Shown here: positions 44,553 through 53,834 of the stretch, in pieces
Numbering within the stretch: position 1 is the first letter of the stretch
Layout: each line of letters begins with the position of its first letter
NCBI RefSeq assembly: GCF_900116105.1
Contig: NZ_FPAC01000001.1
Location: 1,664,862 to 1,728,861, forward strand
Source of the DNA: Paenibacillus sp. 453mf
Lineage (GTDB): Bacteria; Bacillota; Bacilli; Paenibacillales; Paenibacillaceae
Length of the DNA: 64,000 nucleotides
Direction: 5' to 3'
Made by a program: the position numbers and the translations under genes
Notes under the pieces: generated by a model
What the model saw: only the letters and a program-made list of their open reading frames with translations
What the model was told of the DNA's origin: nothing
Database searches by the model: none

Positions 44553-44990
44553 ATGGGAACCTTTCTTGACCAAAGAAGCTCGATGAACGCAAGCACGACC
44601 ATCGCGATAGCCGCAACGACGACTCCGGCTCTATTCGGCGACATCGGCTTGCAGACCCAAGGGGTAACCGGCGACGGATTCGGAAACAACGGCTCTCTGA
44701 TCGTCGACCTGGCCGGTACCGTCGGACTCTCAATTGTTGCGCCACACACAGTCACGATCAATGTTGTACGCGGCAGCACCATTGCCGGAGGCACGATCAT
44801 CTACACGGCCGTTCTTCCGATTCTGTCGAACATCAGCACGATCGTCTCCTTCAACGCGCAGGACCTGCTCGCTCCCGCCGCTCTCCTAACGCAGTACACA
44901 GCCTTTATCAGCGGCACCGGCGTAGCGGGCGTTTTGTTGGGTACCCGTATCGGACCCGAAGCTTTCTGGGGCGTAGCTTCCCAAGGCTAA
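44553..44990 (+). CDS. Probable spore-surface glycoprotein
   Basis: ATG at 44553 follows GTGGAG; the product is 145 residues of Thr/Ser/Ala/Gly/Ile with no charge clusters (MNASTTIAIAATTTPALFGD; VAPHTVTINVVRGSTIAGGT). It resembles the beta-rich C-terminal domains of BclA/exosporium proteins but lacks collagen repeats. A glycosyltransferase gene follows. A late-sporulation surface role is inferred from composition, the neighbour and the sigma-K-like promoter. Confidence 0.65.
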   Translation: MGTFLDQRSSMNASTTIAIAATTTPALFGDIGLQTQGVTGDGFGNNGSLIVDLAGTVGLSIVAPHTVTINVVRGSTIAGGTIIYTAVLPILSNISTIVSFNAQDLLAPAALLTQYTAFISGTGVAGVLLGTRIGPEAFWGVASQG

Positions 44991-45082
44991 TCGCATGGAA
45001 GCTTGCGGACGAGGACGAATATTTTCTCGTTCGCAAGCTTCCTCTTCTCCATAACGACTTTATTTCGGAAAGGATGGAAGTC

Positions 45083-46192
45083 TTGATCACTGTCAGCTTA
45101 TGCATGATTGTCAAGAACGAGGAAGAGACGATCGGGCGTTGCCTGGACTCCGTCCGGAGCCTGGTTGACGAGATCAACATCGTCGACACGGGTTCGACCG
45201 ACCGGACCAAGGAAATCGTATCCCGTTACACGAACCGCATCTTCGATTTCGAATGGATTCAGGACTTCGCCGCGGCCCGCAACTATTCGTTCGACCAGGC
45301 GACGAAACAATACGTGATGTGGCTCGATGCGGACGACGTGCTGCTGGAACGGGACCGGGAGCGGTTCCGCGAGCTCAAGAACACGCTCGATACGGGGTTC
45401 GATTCTGTGATCATGAGCTACGTGCTCTCGCGCGACGCAGCCGGCAACCCGCACGACGTCACCCGCCACAATCGACTCGTCAAGCGTTCGATCGGGCCGC
45501 GCTGGATCTATCCGATCCACGAAATCCTCGTCGTCCGCGGCAAGCTCCTCTTCTCCCCCGTCGAGATCACCCACAAGCCGAAGCTGGAAAAAAGAGACCG
45601 CACCCGCAACCTCACCATTCTTCAGGAGCACATCCACAAGAACGGGCCGACACGCCGAACCCAGTTTTACTTGGCCAACGAGTTGTTTGACAACGGGCGC
45701 CGGGACGAAGCATTGACCGTTTACGAAGCGCTTCTTGAGGGAAGCGTCGAGAACTTCGAGGATCATATCGCCGCCTGCGGCATGCTTGCCCACTTGTACC
45801 GCGATCGCGGCGATGCCGCCAAAGAGCTGCACTACTTATTCAAGACGTTCGAATTCGACGTGCCGCGGGCGGATTATTGCTGCCAGATCGGGCTTTGGTT
45901 CGAACAAAAGGGCGAATACCGGCAAGCGGCTTTCTGGTACGAAGTGGCCGCGCAGCAGGACATTCCCGTCGACTATTTCGGCCTGATGAATCTCGTCTGC
46001 TGGACTTGGGCCCCCCACGTGCAGCTGATGCTCTGCTACGGAAAACTCGGGGAATTGGAGAAGGCTGTGGCGCATAACCAAAAAGCGCTGGCTTATTTCC
46101 CGAACGATCTCAACCTGCTGGAAAATGAAAGAAGGCTGAAAGCCGCCGTGCGGCAACGGAAGCCGAAAATCGCCGAAGAGGATCCGCAATGA
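45083..46192 (+). CDS. GT2 glycosyltransferase with TPR tail
   Basis: TTG at 45083 (MITVSLCMIVKNEEETIGRC) fits better than ATG 45074, whose ribosome site is too close. Residues 1-225 are a SunS/GT-A transferase (VDEINIVDTGSTDRTKEIVS; the DxD-like MWLDADD). The rest holds TPR-like helices (NELFDNGRRDEALTVYEALL). It probably glycosylates the protein encoded just upstream. GC content is clearly higher than in the genes around it. Confidence 0.85.
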   Translation: MITVSLCMIVKNEEETIGRCLDSVRSLVDEINIVDTGSTDRTKEIVSRYTNRIFDFEWIQDFAAARNYSFDQATKQYVMWLDADDVLLERDRERFRELKNTLDTGFDSVIMSYVLSRDAAGNPHDVTRHNRLVKRSIGPRWIYPIHEILVVRGKLLFSPVEITHKPKLEKRDRTRNLTILQEHIHKNGPTRRTQFYLANELFDNGRRDEALTVYEALLEGSVENFEDHIAACGMLAHLYRDRGDAAKELHYLFKTFEFDVPRADYCCQIGLWFEQKGEYRQAAFWYEVAAQQDIPVDYFGLMNLVCWTWAPHVQLMLCYGKLGELEKAVAHNQKALAYFPNDLNLLENERRLKAAVRQRKPKIAEEDPQ

Positions 46193-46275
46193 CGATGAGC
46201 ATTATCGTGCTGACCCATAACCAGCTGCGCTCACCCAAGCCTGCTTCGAGAGCATACGCCGCCGTACGAAGGAGG
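46190..46275 (+). pseudogene. 5' fragment of a second glycosyltransferase
   Basis: MTMSIIVLTHNQL is a GT2 start. A frameshift then follows; the next frame gives LTQACFESIRRRTKE and ends at the ribosome site of the next gene. The body of the gene is missing, replaced by the AT-rich gene at 46283. Confidence 0.7.
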
Positions 46276-46282
46276 AATTTTC

Positions 46283-48349
46283 ATGCCAGTATCAAATTTA
46301 CTTCCGAGTGATGATACGTTTATTGCTTCAAGTTACCCTACAACCGTATTCGGCAGTTATCCCTTTTTATATGTAGGTGAATATGTAGCTCCGGGAGATA
46401 ATTACAGGACTTTGTTAAAATTTGACCTGTTCGTTATTCCTCAAGGAAGTGACATCCTTGAGGCAATATTAAAACTTTATATATTCAGAAAAGACGTTCC
46501 AGGTCCGATCGTTATAAGTGTTTATTTAAATCAAAGCGACTTCAACCAGAATACGGTGACATATTTAAATGCACCTGCTGTTACGCCTACGGGCATTACT
46601 AAAACCGTTAATGACGCAGATGTAAACAATTTTATCAGTATTGATATAACTCCGCTTGCTCAACAATGGTATACGAATCCTGCAGCAAATAACGGTATTA
46701 CAATAATTGGCCCGGAAAATACCAATTCATTAGTTGGCAGTTACAGTACGAACTTTTCCGACAGCAGCTTATATCCATATCTTCAGGTAACTTACCAGGA
46801 AGGCAGTAACACCAGTGACATGATCAATGAAGTAACTCAATCCGGAGATTACATCATTAACGAGTCAAATACGCTTTTGTTAGACCAAAGAATACTTGGT
46901 ACTTTCAGTGTTGAAAATACCGAGTTTACCAATGGACTTGCCGTACTTCAAATACTGAACGGCAGCAGCATCTGGGTGGATGAGAAGTCGGCAGAAGTAA
47001 GCCCCGGACAGACAAAGGTGTTATCCACCACAGCATCCAGGCTTGATGAAAGAATATCAATTGTCGGTATCATTGATCCTATTATTTCCGGAGCTGTTGG
47101 TGATACCCTGAATGCAAACGACAACCTTTTCAATCCGAATAATGTACCGCTTACCTTTAGTTCAGACAATCCTGATTTTCCTGTAGACCCAAATACCGGC
47201 GTTATTTCAATAAATAATTCCGGCTCTGCCGTAATAACCGTTACCACAAAAAATATTGAAGGCCCCAGCATATCATTTACAGTCATCGCCATAGAAAGCA
47301 ATTCGGTATATAATCAAACCCAGGGGACTTTCTATACTTCGATTCAACAGGCCATAAATGCTGCCAATCCAGGCGATGTTATTCAGGTCGGACCTGGAAA
47401 CTATCCCGAAAACGTGACAATTGACAGGCGTATTATTCTAAATGGCTCCGGAAGCGACGTTGGCGGAACTATAATTAATCCGGCGTCAGGAGTCGGCATA
47501 TCAATATCAAACGGAGGGTTGAATTCGACAAATCGGCTGGTAATATCAGACTTGCTGGTCACCGGCGCTTCCCAGGGTATTTCAACCATCGGAAACAATC
47601 AGCCCAGCTTTATTACTCTTTCAAACGTATCATTGCTGAATAATTTGAATAACGGCTTTAGTATTAATATCAGTTCCTCTTTTCCTCGTATGAACGATCT
47701 GATTATAACAGGCAGTAACTTCTCCAATAACGTTACAGCGGGATTCAGAGTCCCGACTTACGCACAGGTTTCAAATGTAACTATCCATAGCAGCATGTTT
47801 AACGGAAATGCCTTTGGAATACTTGTATTTTCAGGAACAGCAATATTTAACAACATTAATATTTCAAATTCCCAGTTCAACAACAACACCACAAAGGGAA
47901 TGTATTATGAAGCGTTGAACAATGCATTTCTTACAAATAATACTATCGATAGCAGTGGTACAGCCGGGAGTTTTGCAGCCGGTATAGATATCAACCTCAA
48001 ACACGGCAACTACCAGAATATCAACCTCATAAACAATATGGTAACAAACAGCGGGAACGGCGACCCTGTAAACGGTGCGGCTGCAGTAATAAAAGGCAGG
48101 GATGACGGTACCAACAACGGTACGCTTACTGATGTGACCGTATCCGGCGGCACTTACTCCAATGCCCCAGTTGGAATACGTTTTGGAGAGACCGGTCAAA
48201 ACAACAATTATCCGACAGATACGATTGTAACCGGTGCAACTATTGAAAACAATGAAATAGGCCTGCAAAACGTTACAACAGTTACAATAAGCCAAAATAA
48301 CAATACCTTTATCAACAATGGCATAGATATTGTAGGTAACTTCAATTAA
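46283..48349 (+). CDS. DNRLRE/CBM96-type and beta-helix surface protein
   Basis: The 688-residue product has a DNRLRE/CBM96-like domain (about 1-170; NQSDFNQNTVTYLNAPAVTP), then a DUF6385-like segment (NEVTQSGDYIINESNTLLLD), an Ig-like part, and a right-handed beta helix (GDVIQVGPGNYPENVTIDRR; INNMVTNSGNG repeats). No signal peptide is visible. It is AT-richer than its left neighbour and appears inserted into a glycosyltransferase remnant, suggesting transfer. AAGGAGG precedes the ATG. Confidence 0.8.
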   Translation: MPVSNLLPSDDTFIASSYPTTVFGSYPFLYVGEYVAPGDNYRTLLKFDLFVIPQGSDILEAILKLYIFRKDVPGPIVISVYLNQSDFNQNTVTYLNAPAVTPTGITKTVNDADVNNFISIDITPLAQQWYTNPAANNGITIIGPENTNSLVGSYSTNFSDSSLYPYLQVTYQEGSNTSDMINEVTQSGDYIINESNTLLLDQRILGTFSVENTEFTNGLAVLQILNGSSIWVDEKSAEVSPGQTKVLSTTASRLDERISIVGIIDPIISGAVGDTLNANDNLFNPNNVPLTFSSDNPDFPVDPNTGVISINNSGSAVITVTTKNIEGPSISFTVIAIESNSVYNQTQGTFYTSIQQAINAANPGDVIQVGPGNYPENVTIDRRIILNGSGSDVGGTIINPASGVGISISNGGLNSTNRLVISDLLVTGASQGISTIGNNQPSFITLSNVSLLNNLNNGFSINISSSFPRMNDLIITGSNFSNNVTAGFRVPTYAQVSNVTIHSSMFNGNAFGILVFSGTAIFNNINISNSQFNNNTTKGMYYEALNNAFLTNNTIDSSGTAGSFAAGIDINLKHGNYQNINLINNMVTNSGNGDPVNGAAAVIKGRDDGTNNGTLTDVTVSGGTYSNAPVGIRFGETGQNNNYPTDTIVTGATIENNEIGLQNVTTVTISQNNNTFINNGIDIVGNFN

Positions 48350-48451
48350 TTTCAATCGATATCAAATAAAACGGCTCTTTCGCATTTATTGAACTGTAAC
48401 CCGGATTGTGCACGGTTTAAAAGAAACAGCCCTAAGCCTAACCAGCAAGCA

Positions 48452-48487
48452 GATGACCTCTGAATTCGTCGGGGGTCATCTTTTTTA
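48452..48487 (+). terminator. Terminator after the beta-helix gene
   Basis: AGATGACC and GGTCATCT pair and are followed by TTTTTT. Confidence 0.8.
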
Positions 48488-48539
48488 ATGTCCACTGATA
48501 TCGCTCAGAGTTGTAGTTTCAACCTTACGGGAATCGATA

Positions 48540-48887
48540 TTAATCCAGATACAAAATCTCAATCTCACCCGGAGCGTAGGATTGCTCTGCGTAATTCCCC
48601 CCCCAATCACAAAGCAATCTCAAAATGGGTTCTAGTGATTGACCCAGTTCCGTCGTTGAATATTCTACCTTAGGCGGTACTTGATTGTACATTTTTCTGC
48701 GAATTAATCCGTCTGTTTCCAGTTCCCGAAGTGTTTGGATCAGCATCTTTTGCGATATATTATTAACGAGTCGCTTAAGCTCCCCCGTCCGTTTGGGTCC
48801 TTTTATTAAATAATACAGAACAAGTCCCTTCCACTTTCCTCCAATAACCTCTAGTGTAACTTCCAGTTCACAGTAAAAAGTTTTCAT
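48540..48887 (-). CDS. HxlR-family regulator
   Basis: The 115-residue protein (MKTFYCELEVTLEVIGGKWK) carries the N-terminal Cys of HxlR/YodB/HypR sensors and the winged helix ..LYYLIKGPKRTGELKRLVNN. It lies downstream of the SDR gene on the same strand. A perfect dyad before the SDR gene is its likely target. Confidence 0.9.
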   Translation of the reverse strand: MKTFYCELEVTLEVIGGKWKGLVLYYLIKGPKRTGELKRLVNNISQKMLIQTLRELETDGLIRRKMYNQVPPKVEYSTTELGQSLEPILRLLCDWGGNYAEQSYAPGEIEILYLD

Positions 48888-49047
48888 ATCAATACACCAT
48901 CTCCCGACCTGAGAACATCCCCTTCATGTATCACTCGATCCTTCGAGAATCACTGAAAGAAAAAGTGAACGTTACATGAAGGGAATAATACAAGCCCGTT
49001 AAGTTGATTTAAAAAAATTTGTCGTTTTAGGAATTATTATATCCTTG

Positions 49048-49794
49048 TTAAACTTGAGCTACTCCGCCATCTACAAATAATTCAACGCCGTTCAAATAAC
49101 TGCTTTCATTAGAGGCTAGGAACATGACAGCATTTGAGATCTCTTCAACCTGTCCGACTCTGCCGAGCGGAATATCATTTTTTGCCTGTTCTAGGAAATG
49201 ATCTAGTTCGGAGCCAAATAACTCATCGTACGCCGGCGTTACGATTGTTCCTGGACTAAGGATGTTCATACGAACTTCGGTCCCTTTCATATCAAGAATC
49301 CAGCTGCGGACGAGTTGTCTGATCGCTGCCTTTGAGGCACCATAGATACTAAACGCTGGCATCCCCGTCGAGCCAGCAGTGGATCCCGTTAGAATAATCG
49401 AACCTCTTTTATTTGGAAACAAAGGTAATGCCTTTTGTACTGTAAAGATGGTTCCTTTCACGTTGACATCGAAAGTTTTGTAGTATTGTGCTTCTGTAAT
49501 TTCTCCTAATGGAAGCAATGACCCTAGTCCGGCATTTGCAAAGAGAATGTCTATCTGTCCCTTCTCTCGCTCTACTGTTTCGAACAATCTATCTAGATCT
49601 TCCGACTTTGATATGTCACCTCGGACGCCTGTAACATTCTTACCGATCTGCTTTACTGCTTCATCCAGTTCACGTTGTCTGCGTCCCGTGATAAATACGT
49701 AAGCCCCTTCTTGTACAAACTGTTGTGCCGTCGCGAGACCAATGCCGCTTGTACCTCCGGTTACAACTGCTACCTTTCCGTCAAATTTCCCCAT
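49048..49794 (-). CDS. Short-chain dehydrogenase/reductase
   Basis: The 248-residue protein is an intact classical [16 protein letters not shown] (cofactor), NAG in LFANAGLGS, catalytic Ser/Tyr/Lys in TGSTAG and [15 protein letters not shown] precedes the ATG. It is the kind of oxidoreductase often induced by quinone or aldehyde stress through HxlR proteins. The substrate is unknown. Confidence 0.9.
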   Translation of the reverse strand: MGKFDGKVAVVTGGTSGIGLATAQQFVQEGAYVFITGRRQRELDEAVKQIGKNVTGVRGDISKSEDLDRLFETVEREKGQIDILFANAGLGSLLPLGEITEAQYYKTFDVNVKGTIFTVQKALPLFPNKRGSIILTGSTAGSTGMPAFSIYGASKAAIRQLVRSWILDMKGTEVRMNILSPGTIVTPAYDELFGSELDHFLEQAKNDIPLGRVGQVEEISNAVMFLASNESSYLNGVELFVDGGVAQV

Positions 49795-49907
49795 TCTATG
49801 ACACTCCTCATATAATTTTTTATATTGTATAGGATGCTCTGTCTACCTCATGAGCTTCCTATGCACGATAGTATGGAGGAAAAGTTACAAGAAAAACAGT
49901 ACCCACT

Positions 49908-49930
49908 TTTTGGTGATATAGTCACCAAAA
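49908..49930. promoter_or_regulatory. Operator-like dyad before the SDR gene
   Basis: TTTTGGTGA-TATAG-TCACCAAAA is a perfect nine-base inverted repeat, about 115 bases upstream of the SDR start. It is a candidate site for the HxlR regulator encoded downstream. Confidence 0.6.
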
Positions 49931-50046
49931 GGTGATAATTGAGGCGGCACAAGCTTTTGTTTTTACAGCCTAGCAGATGGAAGTGAGTTTCATAGGCGAA
50001 TTATAAATTTCAATTTTCATCATTCGATTCTCCTCTCAAATAAAGA

Positions 50047-50069
50047 AGCCGAGAATTTTCATCTCGGCT
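50047..50069. terminator. Terminator of the ars operon
   Basis: AGCCGAG and CTCGGCT flank nine bases, shortly after the arsC stop codon on the minus strand. Confidence 0.65.
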
Positions 50070-50080
50070 GGATTGTACAC

Positions 50081-50500
50081 TTACTCGCCCGTTTTCGCGA
50101 ACGTTTCAATACGTTGTCCAATTTCATTACGTACACGTTGGAATACTGACCATTTTTCATCGTCTGTTCCTTGAGCTTTTGCTGGATCATCAAATCCCCA
50201 GTGTTCACGGCGTACATTCGGTGGAGTAATTGGACATTTATCGGCTGCATCACCGCACAGAGTGACAACAAGATCAGCAGAGTTCAGAATAGCTGGATCG
50301 ATAATATCCGATGTCTGATTGGAAATATCAATTCCCACTTCGTTCATTGCTTTCACTGCATTTGGATTTAATCCATGGGCTTCAATTCCGGCACTATACA
50401 CATTCCATTCGTTTCCTAGATGTTTTTTAGCCCAACCTTCAGCCATTTGACTGCGGCAAGAATTTCCTGTACACAAGAAATAGATCGTTTTTTTACTCAT
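50081..50500 (-). CDS. arsC: Arsenate reductase, thioredoxin-linked
   Basis: ATG at 50500 ([20 protein letters not shown]) follows AAAGGAG; 139 residues. It has the P-loop CTGNSCRSQ and the pair of redox Cys in [12 protein letters not shown], as in the B. subtilis/S. aureus LMW-phosphatase type. It turns arsenate to arsenite, which ArsB exports. It is the last gene of arsR-arsB-arsC. Confidence 0.94.
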   Translation of the reverse strand: MSKKTIYFLCTGNSCRSQMAEGWAKKHLGNEWNVYSAGIEAHGLNPNAVKAMNEVGIDISNQTSDIIDPAILNSADLVVTLCGDAADKCPITPPNVRREHWGFDDPAKAQGTDDEKWSVFQRVRNEIGQRIETFAKTGE

Positions 50501-50564
50501 TTTGATATTCTCTCCTTTAGAATCAATTTCATAAATCATTAAATAGGTAAATTTGAAACTATAT

Positions 50565-51860
50565 TTATAAAATGAGGAGCCATAGATACAAACCTAAGAG
50601 TGTAATAAACAGAGTAGGAATCGTAATGATAATCCCCGTCTTAAAGTAGGTTCCCCATGATATTTTGATGCCTTTGGTTGAAAGTACATGCAGCCATAGA
50701 AGCGTTGCTAATGAACCGATTGGAGTAATTTTAGGTCCTAAATCGGATCCGATGACGTTTGCGTATACTAAAGCTTCTTTTATGACTCCTGTTGTATGAG
50801 TTGCATCAATAGCAAGCGCATTAATCATTACTGTCGGCATGTTATTCATAATGGATGAAAGAATAGCAGCCATAAATCCCATTCCCATCGTTGCTACAAA
50901 TAGTCCCTGCTCTGCAACTGTTCCAATTGCATCAGCCAAGAGATCTGTCATGCCTGCATTTCGAAGACCGTACACAACAACGTACATTCCTACCGAAAAG
51001 AATACGATGTTCCAAGGCGCGCCTTTCACCACTTCTTTCGTTTGTACAGCTGGACTTCTTCTCGCAAGCATTAAGAAAGCTAACGCGATGATTCCAGCAA
51101 CGATAGAAACCGGAATACCGACGAACTCACTTGCAAAGTATCCGATAACGAGGATGGCGAGTACGTACCAAGAAACCCGAAACATGGCTCTGTCCTTTAT
51201 CGCTTCCATTGGAGCTTTAAGATCGGAGTCGTCAAATCTCTTAGGAATGCTTCTTCTGAAGAAAATATATAGAACAAGAATACTTGCCGCCAAAGCAAAA
51301 ACATTCGGAATAATCATCCGACTCGCATACTCAGTGAAGCTGATCCCAAAGAAATCGGCAGACACGATGTTGACCAGGTTACTTACAACCAGAGGAAGCG
51401 ATGTAGTGTCTGCAATAAAACCACTGGCAATTATAAACGGAAACACTTTTTTCTCATCAAAATTTAGGGCTCGTACCATAGCAAGCACAATCGGTGTCAG
51501 GATGAGTGCAGCTCCGTCATTCGCAAAGAAAGCAGCAACGATTGCACCGAGTACACTAATGTACACAAACATACGGATTCCATTTCCTTTGGCTGCCCGA
51601 GCCATATGCAGTGCAGCCCATTCAAAGAATCCAATTCGATCCAAGATTAACGAAATTAAAATAATGGCCACAAACGCTAATGTTGCATTCCATACGATTT
51701 GCGTAACGTCCCAAACATCTTGGAAACTGACAACTCCAACTAACAGAGCAAGAACAGCACCGCCACATGCAGACCAACCGATGTTTAAATTTTTCGGCTG
51801 CCATATGACAAGCACAAGTGTAACTAAAAAAATGATACAAGCTAAGATTGTCGATACCAA
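50565..51860 (-). CDS. arsB: Arsenite efflux pump
   Basis: The 431-residue membrane protein of the ArsB/NhaD group starts at TTG 51860 ([20 protein letters not shown]), with GGAGGG upstream. About eleven to twelve transmembrane segments are visible, with [20 protein letters not shown]. It is the classical ArsB (not Acr3) type. It exports arsenite made by ArsC. It has its own promoter just upstream. Confidence 0.92.
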   Translation of the reverse strand: MVSTILACIIFLVTLVLVIWQPKNLNIGWSACGGAVLALLVGVVSFQDVWDVTQIVWNATLAFVAIILISLILDRIGFFEWAALHMARAAKGNGIRMFVYISVLGAIVAAFFANDGAALILTPIVLAMVRALNFDEKKVFPFIIASGFIADTTSLPLVVSNLVNIVSADFFGISFTEYASRMIIPNVFALAASILVLYIFFRRSIPKRFDDSDLKAPMEAIKDRAMFRVSWYVLAILVIGYFASEFVGIPVSIVAGIIALAFLMLARRSPAVQTKEVVKGAPWNIVFFSVGMYVVVYGLRNAGMTDLLADAIGTVAEQGLFVATMGMGFMAAILSSIMNNMPTVMINALAIDATHTTGVIKEALVYANVIGSDLGPKITPIGSLATLLWLHVLSTKGIKISWGTYFKTGIIITIPTLFITLLGLYLWLLIL

Positions 51861-52002
51861 CTATAAACCCTCCAACTTGACTATCTTCTAAGGTTTGGCA
51901 AGACATACAAACAGCATGCTCTTACCCTCTCCATAAAAACATCACAGAACCAGAGTACTAGCTCTAAGATTTGTCATCAACCGCCTCCTCTATTCCGAAA
52001 TC

Positions 52003-52031
52003 ATTATATAAGCATATACTTATATATACAA
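52003..52031 (-). promoter_or_regulatory. Internal ars promoter with operator dyad
   Basis: Minus strand TTGTAT (52031-52026), 17 bases, then TATAAT (52008-52003). The spacer region is the dyad TATATAAG-TATATG-CTTATATA (52005-52026). This placement between arsR and arsB means arsBC can be driven separately from arsR and repressed by an ArsR/CadC-type protein. Confidence 0.72.
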
Positions 52032-52039
52032 CCTGCTTT

Positions 52040-52393
52040 TTATTTTCCTCCAATACAAGAAGATTGTAATCCTTGTTTATTAAGGTCCGTTAGAATTTGC
52101 TGAGCATTCGGTAAATTATGCAGAACCGCCTGAATATAAGGTTTGTCCTCCACATGTATTGAATAGTAAATCCACTGACTCCTTCTTGATTCTTTTACAA
52201 GATCCAGGGATTTCAGCTTCCGGATATGCTGACTTATCGCCGGCTGAGACATTTCAAAGATATCCACAAATTCGCATACGCACCATTCGCGTTCTTGTAA
52301 AAGCAACATCATCGTAAGTCTTGTTTTATCTCCCAGAAGCTTCAGACGATCCGCAGCGAGAGATAAATCAGATGTGGTTACAACTTCACTCAC
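52040..52393 (-). CDS. arsR: ArsR-family repressor
   Basis: The 117-residue winged-helix protein from GTG 52393 (MSEVVTTSDLSLAADRLKLL) has the arsenite-binding motif EREWCVCEF in the alpha3 region. It heads the operon with arsB and arsC. The upstream ATCAAA-N4-TTTGAT dyad at 52462 is its likely operator. Confidence 0.9.
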   Translation of the reverse strand: MSEVVTTSDLSLAADRLKLLGDKTRLTMMLLLQEREWCVCEFVDIFEMSQPAISQHIRKLKSLDLVKESRRSQWIYYSIHVEDKPYIQAVLHNLPNAQQILTDLNKQGLQSSCIGGK

Positions 52394-52461
52394 GGTCCTT
52401 CTCCCCTTTCTTCCTGTCGATTATTTCTTATGTATCCATCTTACATAACATCATTACATTT

Positions 52462-52477
52462 ATCAAATAATTTTGAT
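52462..52477. promoter_or_regulatory. Ars operator dyad 1
   Basis: ATCAAA-TAAT-TTTGAT is a perfect six-base inverted repeat in the divergent region between the two arsR genes. A second copy of the same type lies at 52516. Confidence 0.65.
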
Positions 52478-52515
52478 GTATTGATATAACACTGACTCTA
52501 TGTTAATATTTAGTT

Positions 52516-52533
52516 AATCAAAAATATTTGATT
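52516..52533. promoter_or_regulatory. Ars operator dyad 2
   Basis: AATCAAA-AATA-TTTGATT is a perfect seven-base inverted repeat 23 bases before the second arsR start, sharing ATCAAA-N4-TTTGAT with dyad 1. Confidence 0.65.
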
Positions 52534-52555
52534 TATAAAAAGGGAGTATGTTCTC

Positions 52556-53153
<598 letters not shown>

Positions 53154-53182
53154 AGTGAGATTCTAAATCAATAATCTTTTTT

Positions 53183-53219
53183 AAAAAGCTCATCAAACAC
53201 TTTGATGAGCTTTTGTTTT
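53183..53219 (+). terminator. Terminator after the trxB fragment
   Basis: AAAAGCTCATCAAA and TTTGATGAGCTTTT pair, followed by GTTTT. Confidence 0.85.
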
Positions 53220-53256
53220 ATATTAAAGAAAATAGTCTACAATGGAGGCAGCAAAA

Positions 53257-53766
53257 ATGCAGATACGTATAAGACCTGCTATCGAAAATGATGCTCAAGG
53301 TATTATGGAAATCTATAATTACTCAATCGTAGTTGAGAGAAATGCAACCTATGAGACAACACCTAAGACGTTAGAAGATCGAACCCAGTGGATACGATCC
53401 CAAGGAGATCGGTATCCGATTTTAGTTGCAGAAATAAATGATCAGATTATTGGCTGGGCATCTGTCTCTAGTTACCGGACAAGAGAATGTTATCGCGGAG
53501 TTGGCGAATTCTCTGTATATGTACATAAAGACTTTAGAAAGCAAAATGTAGGTTACAAGCTACTCGATGAACTTCTTGAGGTCTGCAAGGATGCAGGTTA
53601 TTGGAAGCTGCTCTCACGTATCTTCACCTTTAATCAAGGAAGCCGTAAACTGTGTGAGCGTTGTGGGTTTAGAGAAGTTGGGATATATGAAAAACACGCA
53701 AAATTAGGGGATGAGTGGCTCGATGTTGTTATAGTCGAGAAAATCATTTCCGAAAATATAATCTAA
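53257..53766 (+). CDS. GNAT acetyltransferase, ArsN/PAT-like
   Basis: ATG at 53257 (MQIRIRPAIENDAQGIMEIY) follows GGAGG; 169 residues. The motifs NYSIVVERNATYETTPKTLE and later YRGVGEFSVYVHKDFRKQNV match the phosphinothricin/arsinothricin acetyltransferase (ArsN1) family. In an ars region an arsinothricin-detoxifying role is likely but not shown. Confidence 0.82.
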   Translation: MQIRIRPAIENDAQGIMEIYNYSIVVERNATYETTPKTLEDRTQWIRSQGDRYPILVAEINDQIIGWASVSSYRTRECYRGVGEFSVYVHKDFRKQNVGYKLLDELLEVCKDAGYWKLLSRIFTFNQGSRKLCERCGFREVGIYEKHAKLGDEWLDVVIVEKIISENII

Positions 53767-53773
53767 TGAACAT

Positions 53774-53800
53774 CAAAAAAGCCCGTCATCCGGCGGGCTC
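53774..53800 (+). terminator. Terminator after the ArsN-like gene
   Basis: AAAAAAGCCCG and CGGGCT pair, followed by CTTATAG. Confidence 0.75.
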
Positions 53801-53834
53801 TTATAGTTATTTTATATATTTGAGTTTCGCTAGT

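Noticed and set aside
45098..45832. Minus-strand frame opposite the glycosyltransferase
   Set aside because: High GC of the gene keeps other frames open; the plus-strand product has all GT2 motifs.
48990..49012. CAAGCCCGTTAAGTTGATT as another attC-like site
   Set aside because: Only part of one half box matches; no second half or stem; outside the array.
50839..51891. Open plus-strand frame of 350 codons antisense to arsB
   Set aside because: Low-complexity product opposite a clear membrane protein; codon bias of arsB explains it.
51880..51990. Tiny frames between arsR and arsB (11-18 codons)
   Set aside because: Too short and without likeness; probably the leader of the internal arsBC transcript.
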